From Bacteroidales bacterium (GTDB lineage: Bacteria; Bacteroidota; Bacteroidia; Bacteroidales; UBA932), in the NCBI GenBank assembly GCA_024691765.1, contig JAILNI010000049.1, positions 1-64,000 of the forward strand: 64,000 nt of DNA, written 5' to 3'. The position numbers and the translations under genes are program-made. Numbering within the stretch: the stretch's first letter is position 1; the number at the start of each line of letters is the position of its first letter. Of this stretch, positions 50,069 through 61,053 are shown piece after piece. The notes under the pieces are model-generated. The model did no database searches, had not been told where the DNA came from, and saw only the letters and a list, made by a program, of their open reading frames with translations.

Positions 50069-51991
50069 ATGAACACCCTGATATTCAAGGCGGCAGCGGT
50101 GCTGTCGCTTTCCTTTTGCCTGATTCCCGCAGGCACCGCGCAAACCGTTCTTCCGGAATCCAATCCCGGAGGCAGGCTCCTGAGCATGGAGAACGCAGTC
50201 TTCGACAGGAGCGTCCATCCCGCCTCGAAACAGTTCCGGTGGGTTGGCGCCCACGATCTTACAGAAGGCCGGCCGGAGAAAAAGAAATCACCGTCGTGGA
50301 AGCTCCCCGAGAGTCCTGAGCCGGGCATAGTTTACGGCGAGACCTATTCCCGCAACGAGTTCGGAATTTCGACGGGAGTCTTTCCCTCCCCTGCCGGCGA
50401 CCGTCTTGCCGTGGTCAGGAAGGACGAAAGGGCCGTCACCGAATTCCCCCTGCTGGATATTTCCACGCGAACCGGCAGCCTCGTGAAGCTCCGCTATCCA
50501 ATGAACGGAATGGCTTCCGAGAAGCTCACGCTCTGCATCTGCGATACTCTCGGAAACATCCTCACGGAAATCGTGCCTTCCGAATTTACGGAAGAACGCT
50601 ACCTTACCGGCATCACATGGGGTCCGGACGGAAAGAACATTTTCATCCAGGTTCTGGACCGCAGCCAGCACGACATGGCGCTCAATATGTACCGCACCTC
50701 GGACGGCTCGTTCGTTCGAACTCTCCTCACCGAGCACAACGATGCATGGGTTGAGCCTCAGGATCCACTGTTTTTCATAAAGGGAAGCTACTCCTTCCTC
50801 TACCGCACCGACAACCGCGCCGGATTCAGGCAGCTGTACCTCTGTGACACACTGGGAACGGTGCGTCCACTTCCGACTGCTACGGCAGACATATCCTATC
50901 TCGATAACGACGGCGAGTACGTATACTATACTTCCGCTGAGGTTTCTCCGGTTGAGAACCATCTCTTCAGGATTCGGGTGAGGAACGCTTCCAAAGTGAC
51001 GAAAGCCCGTTTTTACAAGCCCGTAAGGCTTACTTTCGAGTCCGGTTGGCACTATGTAAAGCTCAGCCCCGACTTCACCCGTTTCATCGACAGCTGGAGT
51101 TCGTACGACGTGCCCCGCCGTATTGCCCTTCGCTCCTGCAAGGACGGCGCGTCGATAAAATCGGATCTCGCCTCCCCCGACGGCCTTCTGTTCGAGGCCC
51201 CCGACCCGCTGAAGGATTACGCGAGGGTCGAAATGGAGTTCGGCACAGTGCCTTCGGCAGACGGTCGTTTCGAGAACTATTACCGCCTCTACAAGCCGCT
51301 GGGATTCGATCCTTCAAAGAAGTATCCACTCATAGTATATGTTTACGGAGGCCCCCACAGCCAGATGGTCAAGAACAGCTGGCTGGGCGGCATACGCATG
51401 TGGGAGATGCTCATGGCCCAGCGCGGATATATAGTCTACGTGCAGGACAACAGGGGCACTTCCAACCGCGGTGCCGAATTCGAAAAGGCGATCAACCGCC
51501 GTTGCGGTCAGGTGGAAATGGAAGACCAGATGGCAGGCATCAGGCGTCTGCTGCAGCAGCCCTGGGTGGATGCTTCACGTGTGGGTGTGCACGGCTGGAG
51601 CTACGGCGGCTTCATGACCATTTCCCTCATGACAAGCTATCCGGAAGTCTTCAAAGTCGGAGTGGCAGGAGGCCCCGTTATAGACTGGACATGGTACGAA
51701 GTGATGTACGGAGAGCGTTATATGGACACTCCGGAAACAAATCCGGATGGCTTCGAACAGACTTCGCTGCTCGGCAAGACTTCGTCGCTCAAGGGAAAGC
51801 TCCTGATTTGCCAGGGAGCAATGGACAATACCGTAGTCTGGCAGCACAGCCTCAGTTTCGTACAGAAATGCATAGAGGAAGGAATCCAGTTGGACTACTT
51901 CCCCTATCCTAAAAGCGAGCACAACGTCTTCGGACGCTGGCGTGTGCACCTGCACGACAAAATCAGCGACTACTTCGATTCCTGGCTGTAG
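50069..51991 (+). CDS. S9 family peptidase (dipeptidyl peptidase IV-like)
   Basis: 640 residues. A signal peptide (ending near TAQ) and a beta-propeller (about 30-390) precede an alpha/beta hydrolase domain. The catalytic triad is visible: Ser in VGVHGWSYGGFMTI, Asp in CQGAMDNTVVWQ and His in PKSEHNVFG. The segment YVQDNRGTSNRGAEFEKAIN is typical of DPP IV. Exported to the periplasm, it should release dipeptides from N-termini, often after proline. Slightly shorter than common DPP IV (about 730) because the propeller is reduced. It overlaps the convergent tdh 3' end by 22 bp. Confidence 0.92.
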   Translation: MNTLIFKAAAVLSLSFCLIPAGTAQTVLPESNPGGRLLSMENAVFDRSVHPASKQFRWVGAHDLTEGRPEKKKSPSWKLPESPEPGIVYGETYSRNEFGISTGVFPSPAGDRLAVVRKDERAVTEFPLLDISTRTGSLVKLRYPMNGMASEKLTLCICDTLGNILTEIVPSEFTEERYLTGITWGPDGKNIFIQVLDRSQHDMALNMYRTSDGSFVRTLLTEHNDAWVEPQDPLFFIKGSYSFLYRTDNRAGFRQLYLCDTLGTVRPLPTATADISYLDNDGEYVYYTSAEVSPVENHLFRIRVRNASKVTKARFYKPVRLTFESGWHYVKLSPDFTRFIDSWSSYDVPRRIALRSCKDGASIKSDLASPDGLLFEAPDPLKDYARVEMEFGTVPSADGRFENYYRLYKPLGFDPSKKYPLIVYVYGGPHSQMVKNSWLGGIRMWEMLMAQRGYIVYVQDNRGTSNRGAEFEKAINRRCGQVEMEDQMAGIRRLLQQPWVDASRVGVHGWSYGGFMTISLMTSYPEVFKVGVAGGPVIDWTWYEVMYGERYMDTPETNPDGFEQTSLLGKTSSLKGKLLICQGAMDNTVVWQHSLSFVQKCIEEGIQLDYFPYPKSEHNVFGRWRVHLHDKISDYFDSWL

Positions 51992-52941
51992 CCGAGTTTC
52001 TCCCGCAGGTGTTTTATCATGTCGCGGGTCATGCTCTTGAGATTGTAACTGGGATTCCAGCCCCATTCCTTGCGGGCGCAGGTGTCGTCCATCCTGTTGG
52101 GCCATGAATCCGCGATAGCCTGGCGTACAGGGTCTATCTGGTATTTCATCTTGAAGCCAGGAATCTCCTTCTTGATGGCTTCGTAAACCTCTTCGGGGTC
52201 GAAGCTCATACTGGCTATGTTGAACGAGTTGCGGTGATGCAGGTATCGCGGATCCGCTTCCATGATTTCAACGGCTGCCTTGAGGGCGTCTGGCATGTAC
52301 ATCATGTCCATGTAAGTACCTTCCGCTATAGGGCAGATGAAAGTCTCGCCTTTGACGGCTGCATAGTATATCTCTACCGCATAGTCGGTTGTTCCGCCTC
52401 CGGGAAGGGTTGTGTAGGAAATGAGACCCGGAAAGCGTACGCTGCGGGTGTCGACTCCGTATTTATGGTAATAATAGTCGGAAAGGAGCTCGGTAGCCAC
52501 CTTGGTAACGCCATACATGCTGGTGGGGCGCTGGATGGTGTCCTGGGGAGTGTTGTCACGCGGGGTGTCCGGCCCGAAAGAACCGATGGAACTCGGTGTG
52601 AATACTGCGCAATGCTTTTCGCGCGCGATTTCCAGGATATTCAGAAGCCCGTTCATCTGTATGTCCCAGGCCATGAGAGGCTTGCGTTCCGCAGTTGCGG
52701 AGAGGAGGGCCGCAAGGTTGTAGATGGTATCGATGTCGTATTTGTCGACGGCTTCGGCTATGGTATGGGCTGAGGTAACGTTCACAATCTCGGAGGGGCC
52801 GCTTTCAAGAAGCTCTCCCTTCGGCTCCGCTCCGGGAATATACCCTGCCACTATGGTTCCCTGATGGTATACCTTGCGGAGTTTCATCGTAAGCTCGGAA
52901 CCGATCTGGCCGGTCGAACCTATTACGAGTACGTTTTTCAT
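51970..52941 (-). CDS. tdh: L-threonine 3-dehydrogenase, SDR (NAD-epimerase-like) type
   Basis: 323 residues. Rossmann motif VLVIGSTGQIGSELTMKLRK, catalytic Tyr/Lys in TSMYGVTKVATELL, and the family segments FPGLISYTTLPGGGTTDYAV and RMDDTCARKEWGWNPSYNL identify the short-chain Tdh. It oxidises threonine to 2-amino-3-ketobutyrate. The next step, Kbl, is encoded divergently 99 bp away. The -7 boxes of the two genes are adjacent. Confidence 0.92.
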   Translation of the reverse strand: MKNVLVIGSTGQIGSELTMKLRKVYHQGTIVAGYIPGAEPKGELLESGPSEIVNVTSAHTIAEAVDKYDIDTIYNLAALLSATAERKPLMAWDIQMNGLLNILEIAREKHCAVFTPSSIGSFGPDTPRDNTPQDTIQRPTSMYGVTKVATELLSDYYYHKYGVDTRSVRFPGLISYTTLPGGGTTDYAVEIYYAAVKGETFICPIAEGTYMDMMYMPDALKAAVEIMEADPRYLHHRNSFNIASMSFDPEEVYEAIKKEIPGFKMKYQIDPVRQAIADSWPNRMDDTCARKEWGWNPSYNLKSMTRDMIKHLREKLGYSQESK

Positions 52942-52979
52942 TTTAAGCAGTTTTTCGTCTCAGTGCTATAATAACTCGA

Positions 52980-52987
52980 CAAATTTA
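52980..52987 (-). promoter_or_regulatory. -7 box TAAATTTG for tdh
   Basis: Full TAnnTTTG match on the minus strand, 38 bp before the tdh ATG. One bp from the kbl box on the other strand. Confidence 0.65.
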
Positions 52988-52988
52988 C

Positions 52989-52996
52989 TAATTTTG
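52989..52996 (+). promoter_or_regulatory. -7 box TAATTTTG for kbl
   Basis: Full TAnnTTTG match on the plus strand, 44 bp before the kbl ATG. Back-to-back with the tdh box, so polymerase cannot occupy both at once. Confidence 0.65.
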
Positions 52997-53040
52997 CTTG
53001 TAATAATGTAAACATTTCAAAAACTAATAACCAGTTCGAT

Positions 53041-54231
53041 ATGTACGGAAAATTTCAGGAACACCTCCAAAGCGAAATAGCCGCTATCAAAGAGGCAGGT
53101 CTCTACAAGAAAGAACGCACCATCTGTTCCCCTCAAGGGGCCGAGATAACACTTGCCGACGGCAGCAAGGCGCTGAATTTCTGCGCCAACAACTACCTCG
53201 GCCTGGCAGACAACAAGCGCCTCATCGAGGCGGCCAAGAAGGCCATGGACGAACGCGGCTTCGGCATGAGCAGCGTGCGCTTCATCTGCGGAAAGCAGGA
53301 TCTTCACGAGAAGCTGGAAAAGGCCATCAGCGACTATTTCCACACTGAAGACACCATACTCTACGCCGCCTGCTTCGATGCCAACGGCGGCGTGTTCGAA
53401 CCGCTTCTCACAGCAGAAGATGCAATTATATCCGACGCCCTTAACCACGCTTCCATCATCGACGGCGTAAGGCTCTGCAAGGCAGTTCGTTACCGTTATG
53501 CCAACGCCGACATGGAAGATCTGGAGCGCTGCCTCAAGGAGGCCCAGGCGCAGAGGTTCCGTATCATCTGCACCGACGGCGTGTTCAGCATGGACGGCAA
53601 CGTCGCCCCCATGGACAAAATCTGCGATCTCGCCGAGAAATACGATGCCCTCGTAATGGTGGACGAAAGCCACTCTGCTGGCGTAGTCGGCCCTACCGGA
53701 CACGGAGTCGCGGAACAGTTCGGACTCTACGGCCGTATCGACATATTTACCGGAACGCTTGGAAAGAGCTTCGGCGGAGCAGTCGGCGGATTCACCACCG
53801 GCCGCAAGGAGATTATCGAAATGCTGCGTCAGCGCAGTCGTCCGTATCTGTTCAGCAATTCGCTTCCTCCCATGCTCTGTGCGGCGGGAATCGAGCTTTT
53901 CAAGATACTCTCAGAGGGCAATGAACTCCACGACCGCCAGCAGGAAAACGTCGCCTACTTCAGCGAGAAGATGATAGCGGCCGGCTTCGATATCCACCCG
54001 ACGCAGAGCGCAATCTGCGCCGTGATGCTTTACGATCCTATCCTTGCCGGCAATTTCGCCGCGGAAATGGCGAAGGAGAACATCTTCGTAACCTCCTTCA
54101 CCTATCCCGTGGTTCCCAAAGGCAAGGACCGCATACGTGTACAGCTTTCGGCCGCACACACCAGGGAGCAACTCGACAAGGCCATAGCGGCATTTGTCAA
54201 GGTAGGAAAGAAACTGGGGGTAATAAAGTAA
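53041..54231 (+). CDS. kbl: Glycine C-acetyltransferase (2-amino-3-ketobutyrate CoA ligase)
   Basis: 396 residues, the usual length. PLP lysine in FTGTLGKSFGGAVGGFTTG; other alpha-oxoamine synthase motifs are NYLGLADNKRLIEAAKKAM, GFGMSSVRFICGKQDLHEKL and VMVDESHSAGVVGPTGHG. It cleaves 2-amino-3-ketobutyrate with CoA to glycine and acetyl-CoA. With Tdh it completes threonine catabolism. The stop is 1 bp from the convergent clpX stop. Confidence 0.94.
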   Translation: MYGKFQEHLQSEIAAIKEAGLYKKERTICSPQGAEITLADGSKALNFCANNYLGLADNKRLIEAAKKAMDERGFGMSSVRFICGKQDLHEKLEKAISDYFHTEDTILYAACFDANGGVFEPLLTAEDAIISDALNHASIIDGVRLCKAVRYRYANADMEDLERCLKEAQAQRFRIICTDGVFSMDGNVAPMDKICDLAEKYDALVMVDESHSAGVVGPTGHGVAEQFGLYGRIDIFTGTLGKSFGGAVGGFTTGRKEIIEMLRQRSRPYLFSNSLPPMLCAAGIELFKILSEGNELHDRQQENVAYFSEKMIAAGFDIHPTQSAICAVMLYDPILAGNFAAEMAKENIFVTSFTYPVVPKGKDRIRVQLSAAHTREQLDKAIAAFVKVGKKLGVIK

Positions 54232-54232
54232 G

Positions 54233-55294
54233 CTACAGCCGCTTCCGCGCGTAATCCACCGTCACCCTGAAGGTCTTGCGCCTCTGTGACGGAGCGTCGA
54301 ACATGGCGTCCGTGAAGATCTGCTCGCAAATGCTGCGCAGTCCGCGGGCGCCGAGTTTTTTCTCGAGCGCCGTGTCGACGATAAGATCGGGCACGCCGGG
54401 ATCGATTTCGAGTTTGATCCCATCCAGCGAAAACAGTTTCTCATACTGCCTCAGGATGGCGTTTTTCGGCTCCAGGAGTATGCGCTTCAGGGCCTTGCGG
54501 TCGAGCTGGTCGAGGTAGGTGACCACGGGAAGGCGGCCCACTATTTCGGGAATGAGCCCGAATTTCTTGAGATCCTGGGCTTCCACATACTGGAGGAGGT
54601 TCTCCTTGTCCGGCGCCGCCTTCTGTCCGGGAGTGTCGAAGCCTATTATCTGGGTATTGAGCCTCTGCCCTATTATCCTTTCTATACCCTCGAAGGAGCC
54701 TCCGCAGATGAAGAGTATGTTCTGGGTGTTGACTTCTATGAACTGCTGCTCAGGATGCTTGCGTCCGCCGTAAGGGGGAACGTTTATCACGGACCCTTCC
54801 AGCAGCTTGAGCAGAGCCTGCTGCACGCCTTCGCCGGATACGTCGCGGGTAATCGAGGGATTGTCGCCCTTGCGGGTAATCTTGTCGATTTCGTCGATGA
54901 ACACGATTCCGAGCTCTGCCCGCCTGGCGTCGTAATCGGTTTCCTGGAGCAGCCTCGAAAGGATGCTTTCGACATCCTCTCCCACGTAGCCGGCCTGGGT
55001 AAGGACGGTTGCGTCCACAATGGTGAAAGGCACGTAGAGCATCCTGGCTATGGTCTTGGCCAGCAAGGTCTTGCCGGTTCCGGTAGGACCCACCAGAAGG
55101 ATGTTGCTCTTCTCTATCTCCACTCCCCCGCCGTCCTCTTCCACCACATTGCTCAGAATACGCTTGTAGTGATTGTAGACAGCCACTGACAGTATCTTCT
55201 TGGCCCTCTCCTGACCTATTACGTACTGGTCGAGGAAGGCCTTGATTTCCCGCGGCTTGGGGACGTCTTTCAGGTGCTTGCTACTTTGCTCCAT
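54233..55294 (-). CDS. clpX: ClpX ATPase lacking the N-terminal zinc-binding domain
   Basis: 353 residues, against about 415 for usual ClpX. It begins directly at [20 protein letters not shown], so the four-Cys zinc domain that binds adaptors and some substrates is missing. No alternative start exists upstream, since that region encodes the ClpP C-terminus. The AAA+ core is complete: Walker [19 protein letters not shown], pore loop [10 protein letters not shown], Walker [14 protein letters not shown] loop [13 protein letters not shown] and an IGF ClpP-docking motif ([10 protein letters not shown]). It should still unfold substrates for ClpP. It overlaps clpP by 14 bp. Confidence 0.93.
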   Translation of the reverse strand: MEQSSKHLKDVPKPREIKAFLDQYVIGQERAKKILSVAVYNHYKRILSNVVEEDGGGVEIEKSNILLVGPTGTGKTLLAKTIARMLYVPFTIVDATVLTQAGYVGEDVESILSRLLQETDYDARRAELGIVFIDEIDKITRKGDNPSITRDVSGEGVQQALLKLLEGSVINVPPYGGRKHPEQQFIEVNTQNILFICGGSFEGIERIIGQRLNTQIIGFDTPGQKAAPDKENLLQYVEAQDLKKFGLIPEIVGRLPVVTYLDQLDRKALKRILLEPKNAILRQYEKLFSLDGIKLEIDPGVPDLIVDTALEKKLGARGLRSICEQIFTDAMFDAPSQRRKTFRVTVDYARKRL

Positions 55295-55937
55295 TCTTGC
55301 GGGTGAGTATGCTGTCCACCATGCCGTAGGCCACGCTCTCCTCCGCCGTCATCCAGTAGTCGCGGTCGGCGTCGGCGAAAACCTTCTCGAAAGGCTGGCC
55401 TGTATGGGAGGCTATGATATTGTAGAGCTCCGTACGGTACTTCTCTATTTCGCGTGCGGCTATCATTATGTCGGATGCCTGTCCGTGGGCGCCTCCGAGG
55501 GGCTGGTGGATAAGAACCCTCGAGTGCGGAAGCGCATGGCGCTTTCCCTTGGTTCCGGCGCAGAGCAGCACGCTTCCCATGCTCGCCGCCATTCCGGTGC
55601 AGATAGTCTTGATGTCCGGTTCAATCAGCTGCATGGTGTCGTAGATGCCCAGACCCGCCGACACGCTGCCACCAGGAGTGTTCACGTAAATGGAGATGTC
55701 GGAAGAGTCGGAAGACGCCAGGTAGAGAAGCTGCGCCTGGACAATATTCGCAACGTCGTCGTCGATGGGGGCACCGAGGAAAATGATGCGGTCGCTCAGC
55801 AGACGGCTGAACACGTCCATCGCCGCCACGTTGAGCTTGCGCTCCTCAAGTATGGTCGGGTTGACATAACCCTCATAGCGGTGCAGCGTGGCGCTTCCTA
55901 CGCCCTGCGAAGCTGCGAATTTTTCGAAATCTGTCAT
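55281..55937 (-). CDS. clpP: ATP-dependent Clp protease proteolytic subunit
   Basis: 218 residues. Catalytic triad Ser119 ([13 protein letters not shown]), His144 ([15 protein letters not shown]) and Asp189 ([10 protein letters not shown]). It forms the double heptameric barrel that degrades proteins fed by ClpX. The ATG shares one base with the tig stop. Order tig-clpP-clpX is a common bacterial arrangement. Confidence 0.96.
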   Translation of the reverse strand: MTDFEKFAASQGVGSATLHRYEGYVNPTILEERKLNVAAMDVFSRLLSDRIIFLGAPIDDDVANIVQAQLLYLASSDSSDISIYVNTPGGSVSAGLGIYDTMQLIEPDIKTICTGMAASMGSVLLCAGTKGKRHALPHSRVLIHQPLGGAHGQASDIMIAAREIEKYRTELYNIIASHTGQPFEKVFADADRDYWMTAEESVAYGMVDSILTRKNGAK

Positions 55938-56926
55938 TATTTGAGTTCGCGGAATTTTTCTGACGTGATTTTCTTGGGAGCGATGGTAATCTCTTCCTTG
56001 AGCTTGGCGAGAACCTTGCTGTCCTCCACCTGCTCGATCAGGCGGTCGGTCTGCTTGCCGTCGGCGAGCATCTGTTCCACGCTGTTCTTGATTATGTCTT
56101 CGGGAACATTGCCCATGCCGTACATGGCATACTGGTAGGTGACGTAAGCCCTGGCCGCATCCTCGATGTCCTTCTTTTCAATCTTGAAGCCGTAGAGCTT
56201 CATGAAGGCGCCGCGGACGAGCTGCCAGCGGAAATCCTCGAGGAACCTCGGGAATTCGGCCTCGAACTGCTCGTCGGTAACCTTTTCGTTGCTCGCCTTC
56301 AGCCAGCGCTTCAGGAAGGCTTCGGGAAGCTGCACCTTCGCCTTTTCGACGAAATGCCTGCGAATGTCGGCGGAAAGCCTCCAGTCGGCTTCGTTCTTAT
56401 ACTCCGATTCGAGACGCTCGGACACTTCCTTGTCGAGGTCGGCGTCTGACTTCTCTTCCTTCTTTCCCTCGTAGTACTTCTTGAGGTTTTCCTTCATTCC
56501 GGCCTTGTCCTTTGCGGAAATGCTTACGGTATAGGAAGGAATGCTGTCCTTCTTGTCTGCGGACACCTTGACCTCGGGATAGAGGGCGATGTCGAACATG
56601 AAGGTGAAGTCGTTTCCGTCCTTCCACTCCACCTCGGGCTGGTTCTCGCTTCCGAGGGGCTCGCCAAGCACGTTGAGCTTTTCGCCTTCGATGAAGTCCT
56701 GGAGGCCCTTGGAAATAACCTGGTTGACGGCTTCGTAGAGTATCTGGTCGCCGTAGACGCGGCGTATCATCCCTTCGGGAACCATTCCCTTGCGGAATCC
56801 CTTGAAATCAGCTGTGCGTTTGCGCTCCGCAATCTTTTTCCTTTCAATCTCAGCGTAATCGTCCTTGCCAATCTCGAGAGTCAGCTCGATATTGAGGGCG
56901 TCAATCTTTTTGTGACTGGTTTTCAT
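55937..56926 (-). CDS. tig: Trigger factor lacking the PPIase domain
   Basis: 329 residues, about 100 fewer than usual. The N-terminal ribosome-binding domain is present with its signature DFKGFRKGMVPEGMIRRVYG (usually GFRxGxxP). The FKBP-like prolyl isomerase domain expected around residues 150-240 is absent; the C-terminal chaperone arm follows directly (RLSADIRRHFVEKAKVQLPE and onward). It should still act as a ribosome-bound holdase. It overlaps pgpH by 4 bp and precedes clpP. Confidence 0.88.
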   Translation of the reverse strand: MKTSHKKIDALNIELTLEIGKDDYAEIERKKIAERKRTADFKGFRKGMVPEGMIRRVYGDQILYEAVNQVISKGLQDFIEGEKLNVLGEPLGSENQPEVEWKDGNDFTFMFDIALYPEVKVSADKKDSIPSYTVSISAKDKAGMKENLKKYYEGKKEEKSDADLDKEVSERLESEYKNEADWRLSADIRRHFVEKAKVQLPEAFLKRWLKASNEKVTDEQFEAEFPRFLEDFRWQLVRGAFMKLYGFKIEKKDIEDAARAYVTYQYAMYGMGNVPEDIIKNSVEQMLADGKQTDRLIEQVEDSKVLAKLKEEITIAPKKITSEKFRELK

Positions 56927-58959
56927 TTCTTATTTTTACTTTTTGGATATTCGATTCTTTCGTGATACATCTGGGAAAGGTAGGCCTTGAGTACCTCCTT
57001 GACCTTTTCGAGATCCTTCACGGATATTTCGGCTTCAAGCAGCTGGCCTTCCTCCTCCTTGCCCCGGACTATTCTCTCCACGAAGGCGTCAAGCGTCTGG
57101 GAACTGTAGTCCTTGAGGGTACGGGATGCAGCTTCGAGGCTGTCGCAGAGCATGAGTATCACCTGCTCGCGTGTGCGGGGCATGGGCCCGGGATACTGGA
57201 AGCGCCAGGCTTCCGACGGGTCGCCGCCCTCGTTAAGGTATTTATTGTAGAAAAAAGCGGTACGGGTTGTTCCGTGATGTGTCCTAATGAAGTCGACAAT
57301 GACCTGGGGCAGACGGTGCCTGACGGCTATTTCCTCACCGGCAGTGACATGCTTGATTATTTCTTCCGCGCTCTGCATGGGGCTGAGCTCTGCGTGGAAG
57401 CGCGGAGTGTCGCCGCTCAGCGAAGACTCGTTCTCTATGTAGCAGTACGGATTGACCGTCTTGCCTATGTCGTGGTAAAGGGCGCCGACGCGCACAAGCG
57501 AGATGTCAGCCCCAATTTCCCTTGCCGCAGCATCGGCCATATTCATTACCTGAAGCGAATGCTGGAAGGTGCCGGGGGCCTTTTTCTCGAGTTCGAGCAG
57601 CAGCGAGCCGGAAGTGTCGGCCAGTTCGGAAAGACGGTAGGGCGACACCAGGTTGAAGATACGCTCGAAGAGATAGGTCAGCGGGTATCCGGCTACCGGG
57701 AGCATGGCTGCCGCGAACAGATAAACGCTTATGCGCAGCATGCCGCCTCCGGTGATGTCGGTAAGACGGAATCCCGCATATACGAGCATCATTACCGCAT
57801 AGGTGATGAGCGCATTGAGGAACTGCTGCCATCCCTTGTTGAAACGGCGGAATGAAAGAACTGAAGTCACTCCAGCCACCAGGAAGATGGTATAGACCAC
57901 AAGAGGCGATTCCGAGAAGAAGAGCAGGGGCAGAAGCGCGGCGCCGTACACCGGGTAAATCAGTTTGTCTCCGAAGAAAGGAACCAGCAGCAACGCGCAG
58001 AGGGTGAAGGGCACCATGTATACCAGTCCTCCTCCGAAACGCGGTCCGAGTATCGAGGCAAGGGAGAATATGCCGAGGACCATGATGAGGTAGAGGTAAC
58101 GGCTCCTGTCCGCGAATATCTCGGGTGCGGCGAAACGGATGGCGAGGAATATGAGCGTCAGGACCGCCAGTGCGAGTATCGCATTGCCGAGCCAGTAGAA
58201 GAAGGGCGGACGCTTGCTGTAACCGAGGTTGCTCTCATACTCCTTGCAATAGGAATCCAGCATCTGGGCGATTTCCGCAGTCACGATTTCTCCTTTGGAG
58301 ACTATGAGCTGCCCGGCGCTCACAAAGCCAAGCGTGGGCGACACCACCTTGTGCGACTCAGCCTGGAGGAGCTCGCTTGCCTGACGGTCGTAAATCAGGT
58401 TGGGGGTCACCAGGTCGTATATGCCGCAAGCCCTGAAAACCGAGTCGACGTTGATTCCGGGATTGTCGTTGGAAACCGAAGCAAGCAGGGCGAGCCTGGC
58501 ATCGGAAAGGCGGTAGATTTCGGTAACGGGACGGGTGGAAGCCCTCTTTCCCCTCTGAACGTATACCACTTCCGAACTCTCTCCCCCGCCTACTGCCGCT
58601 ATGCCGTCGTCGCCCACGACGCCCTTCTCATAAATGCCGTTCATGGACGATACGAGGGAGATGCGCAGATTCTCCGAATTACCCAGGTCCGCCGCGGAGG
58701 CCGACCTGAGGTTCTTGTTCTCAATCTCGGCCGAATAGCGGTAATACGGAACTGCCGGCGTGGAATTGCGGGAGAGTTCCTCCTGAATCTGTTCCTCGCT
58801 CTTGAGTATGGGGAAATCGAACGGGGCGATAAGCGTCTCGTACTTCCACGGCTGTCCTTTCTTGTATTCGTAGTTCAGCTTGGAGTTGCGCGGCATCGCG
58901 AACAACAGCAGCAGGAACAGCACCGCGAGGGGCAGGTATTTGGTAATTCGTCCGTTCAT
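56923..58959 (-). CDS. pgpH: 7TM-HD cyclic-di-AMP phosphodiesterase PgpH-like
   Basis: 678 residues. An N-terminal membrane helix, an extracytoplasmic 7TMR-HDED domain (about 40-270), seven membrane helices (about 270-460), and a cytoplasmic HD domain with APGTFQHSLQVMNMADAA, GALYHDIGKTVNPYCY and FIRTHHGTTRTAFFYNKY. The family hydrolyses c-di-AMP, which controls potassium and envelope homeostasis. It lies between gyrB (19 bp gap) and tig (4 bp overlap). Confidence 0.92.
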   Translation of the reverse strand: MNGRITKYLPLAVLFLLLLFAMPRNSKLNYEYKKGQPWKYETLIAPFDFPILKSEEQIQEELSRNSTPAVPYYRYSAEIENKNLRSASAADLGNSENLRISLVSSMNGIYEKGVVGDDGIAAVGGGESSEVVYVQRGKRASTRPVTEIYRLSDARLALLASVSNDNPGINVDSVFRACGIYDLVTPNLIYDRQASELLQAESHKVVSPTLGFVSAGQLIVSKGEIVTAEIAQMLDSYCKEYESNLGYSKRPPFFYWLGNAILALAVLTLIFLAIRFAAPEIFADRSRYLYLIMVLGIFSLASILGPRFGGGLVYMVPFTLCALLLVPFFGDKLIYPVYGAALLPLLFFSESPLVVYTIFLVAGVTSVLSFRRFNKGWQQFLNALITYAVMMLVYAGFRLTDITGGGMLRISVYLFAAAMLPVAGYPLTYLFERIFNLVSPYRLSELADTSGSLLLELEKKAPGTFQHSLQVMNMADAAAREIGADISLVRVGALYHDIGKTVNPYCYIENESSLSGDTPRFHAELSPMQSAEEIIKHVTAGEEIAVRHRLPQVIVDFIRTHHGTTRTAFFYNKYLNEGGDPSEAWRFQYPGPMPRTREQVILMLCDSLEAASRTLKDYSSQTLDAFVERIVRGKEEEGQLLEAEISVKDLEKVKEVLKAYLSQMYHERIEYPKSKNKK

Positions 58960-58978
58960 TCCCGCAGGCAGGCTTCAG

Positions 58979-61009
<2,031 letters not shown>

Positions 61010-61021
61010 TTAAATAGTCGG

Positions 61022-61053
61022 CAAATTTACTAAAAATTACAGTTTCAGGCAAA
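61022..61053 (-). promoter_or_regulatory. gyrB promoter with consensus boxes
   Basis: Minus strand: TTTG (61053-61050), a 20-bp spacer, TAAATTTG (61029-61022), 27 bp before the ATG. The -33 box lies in the last codons of the barrel gene. Confidence 0.85.
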
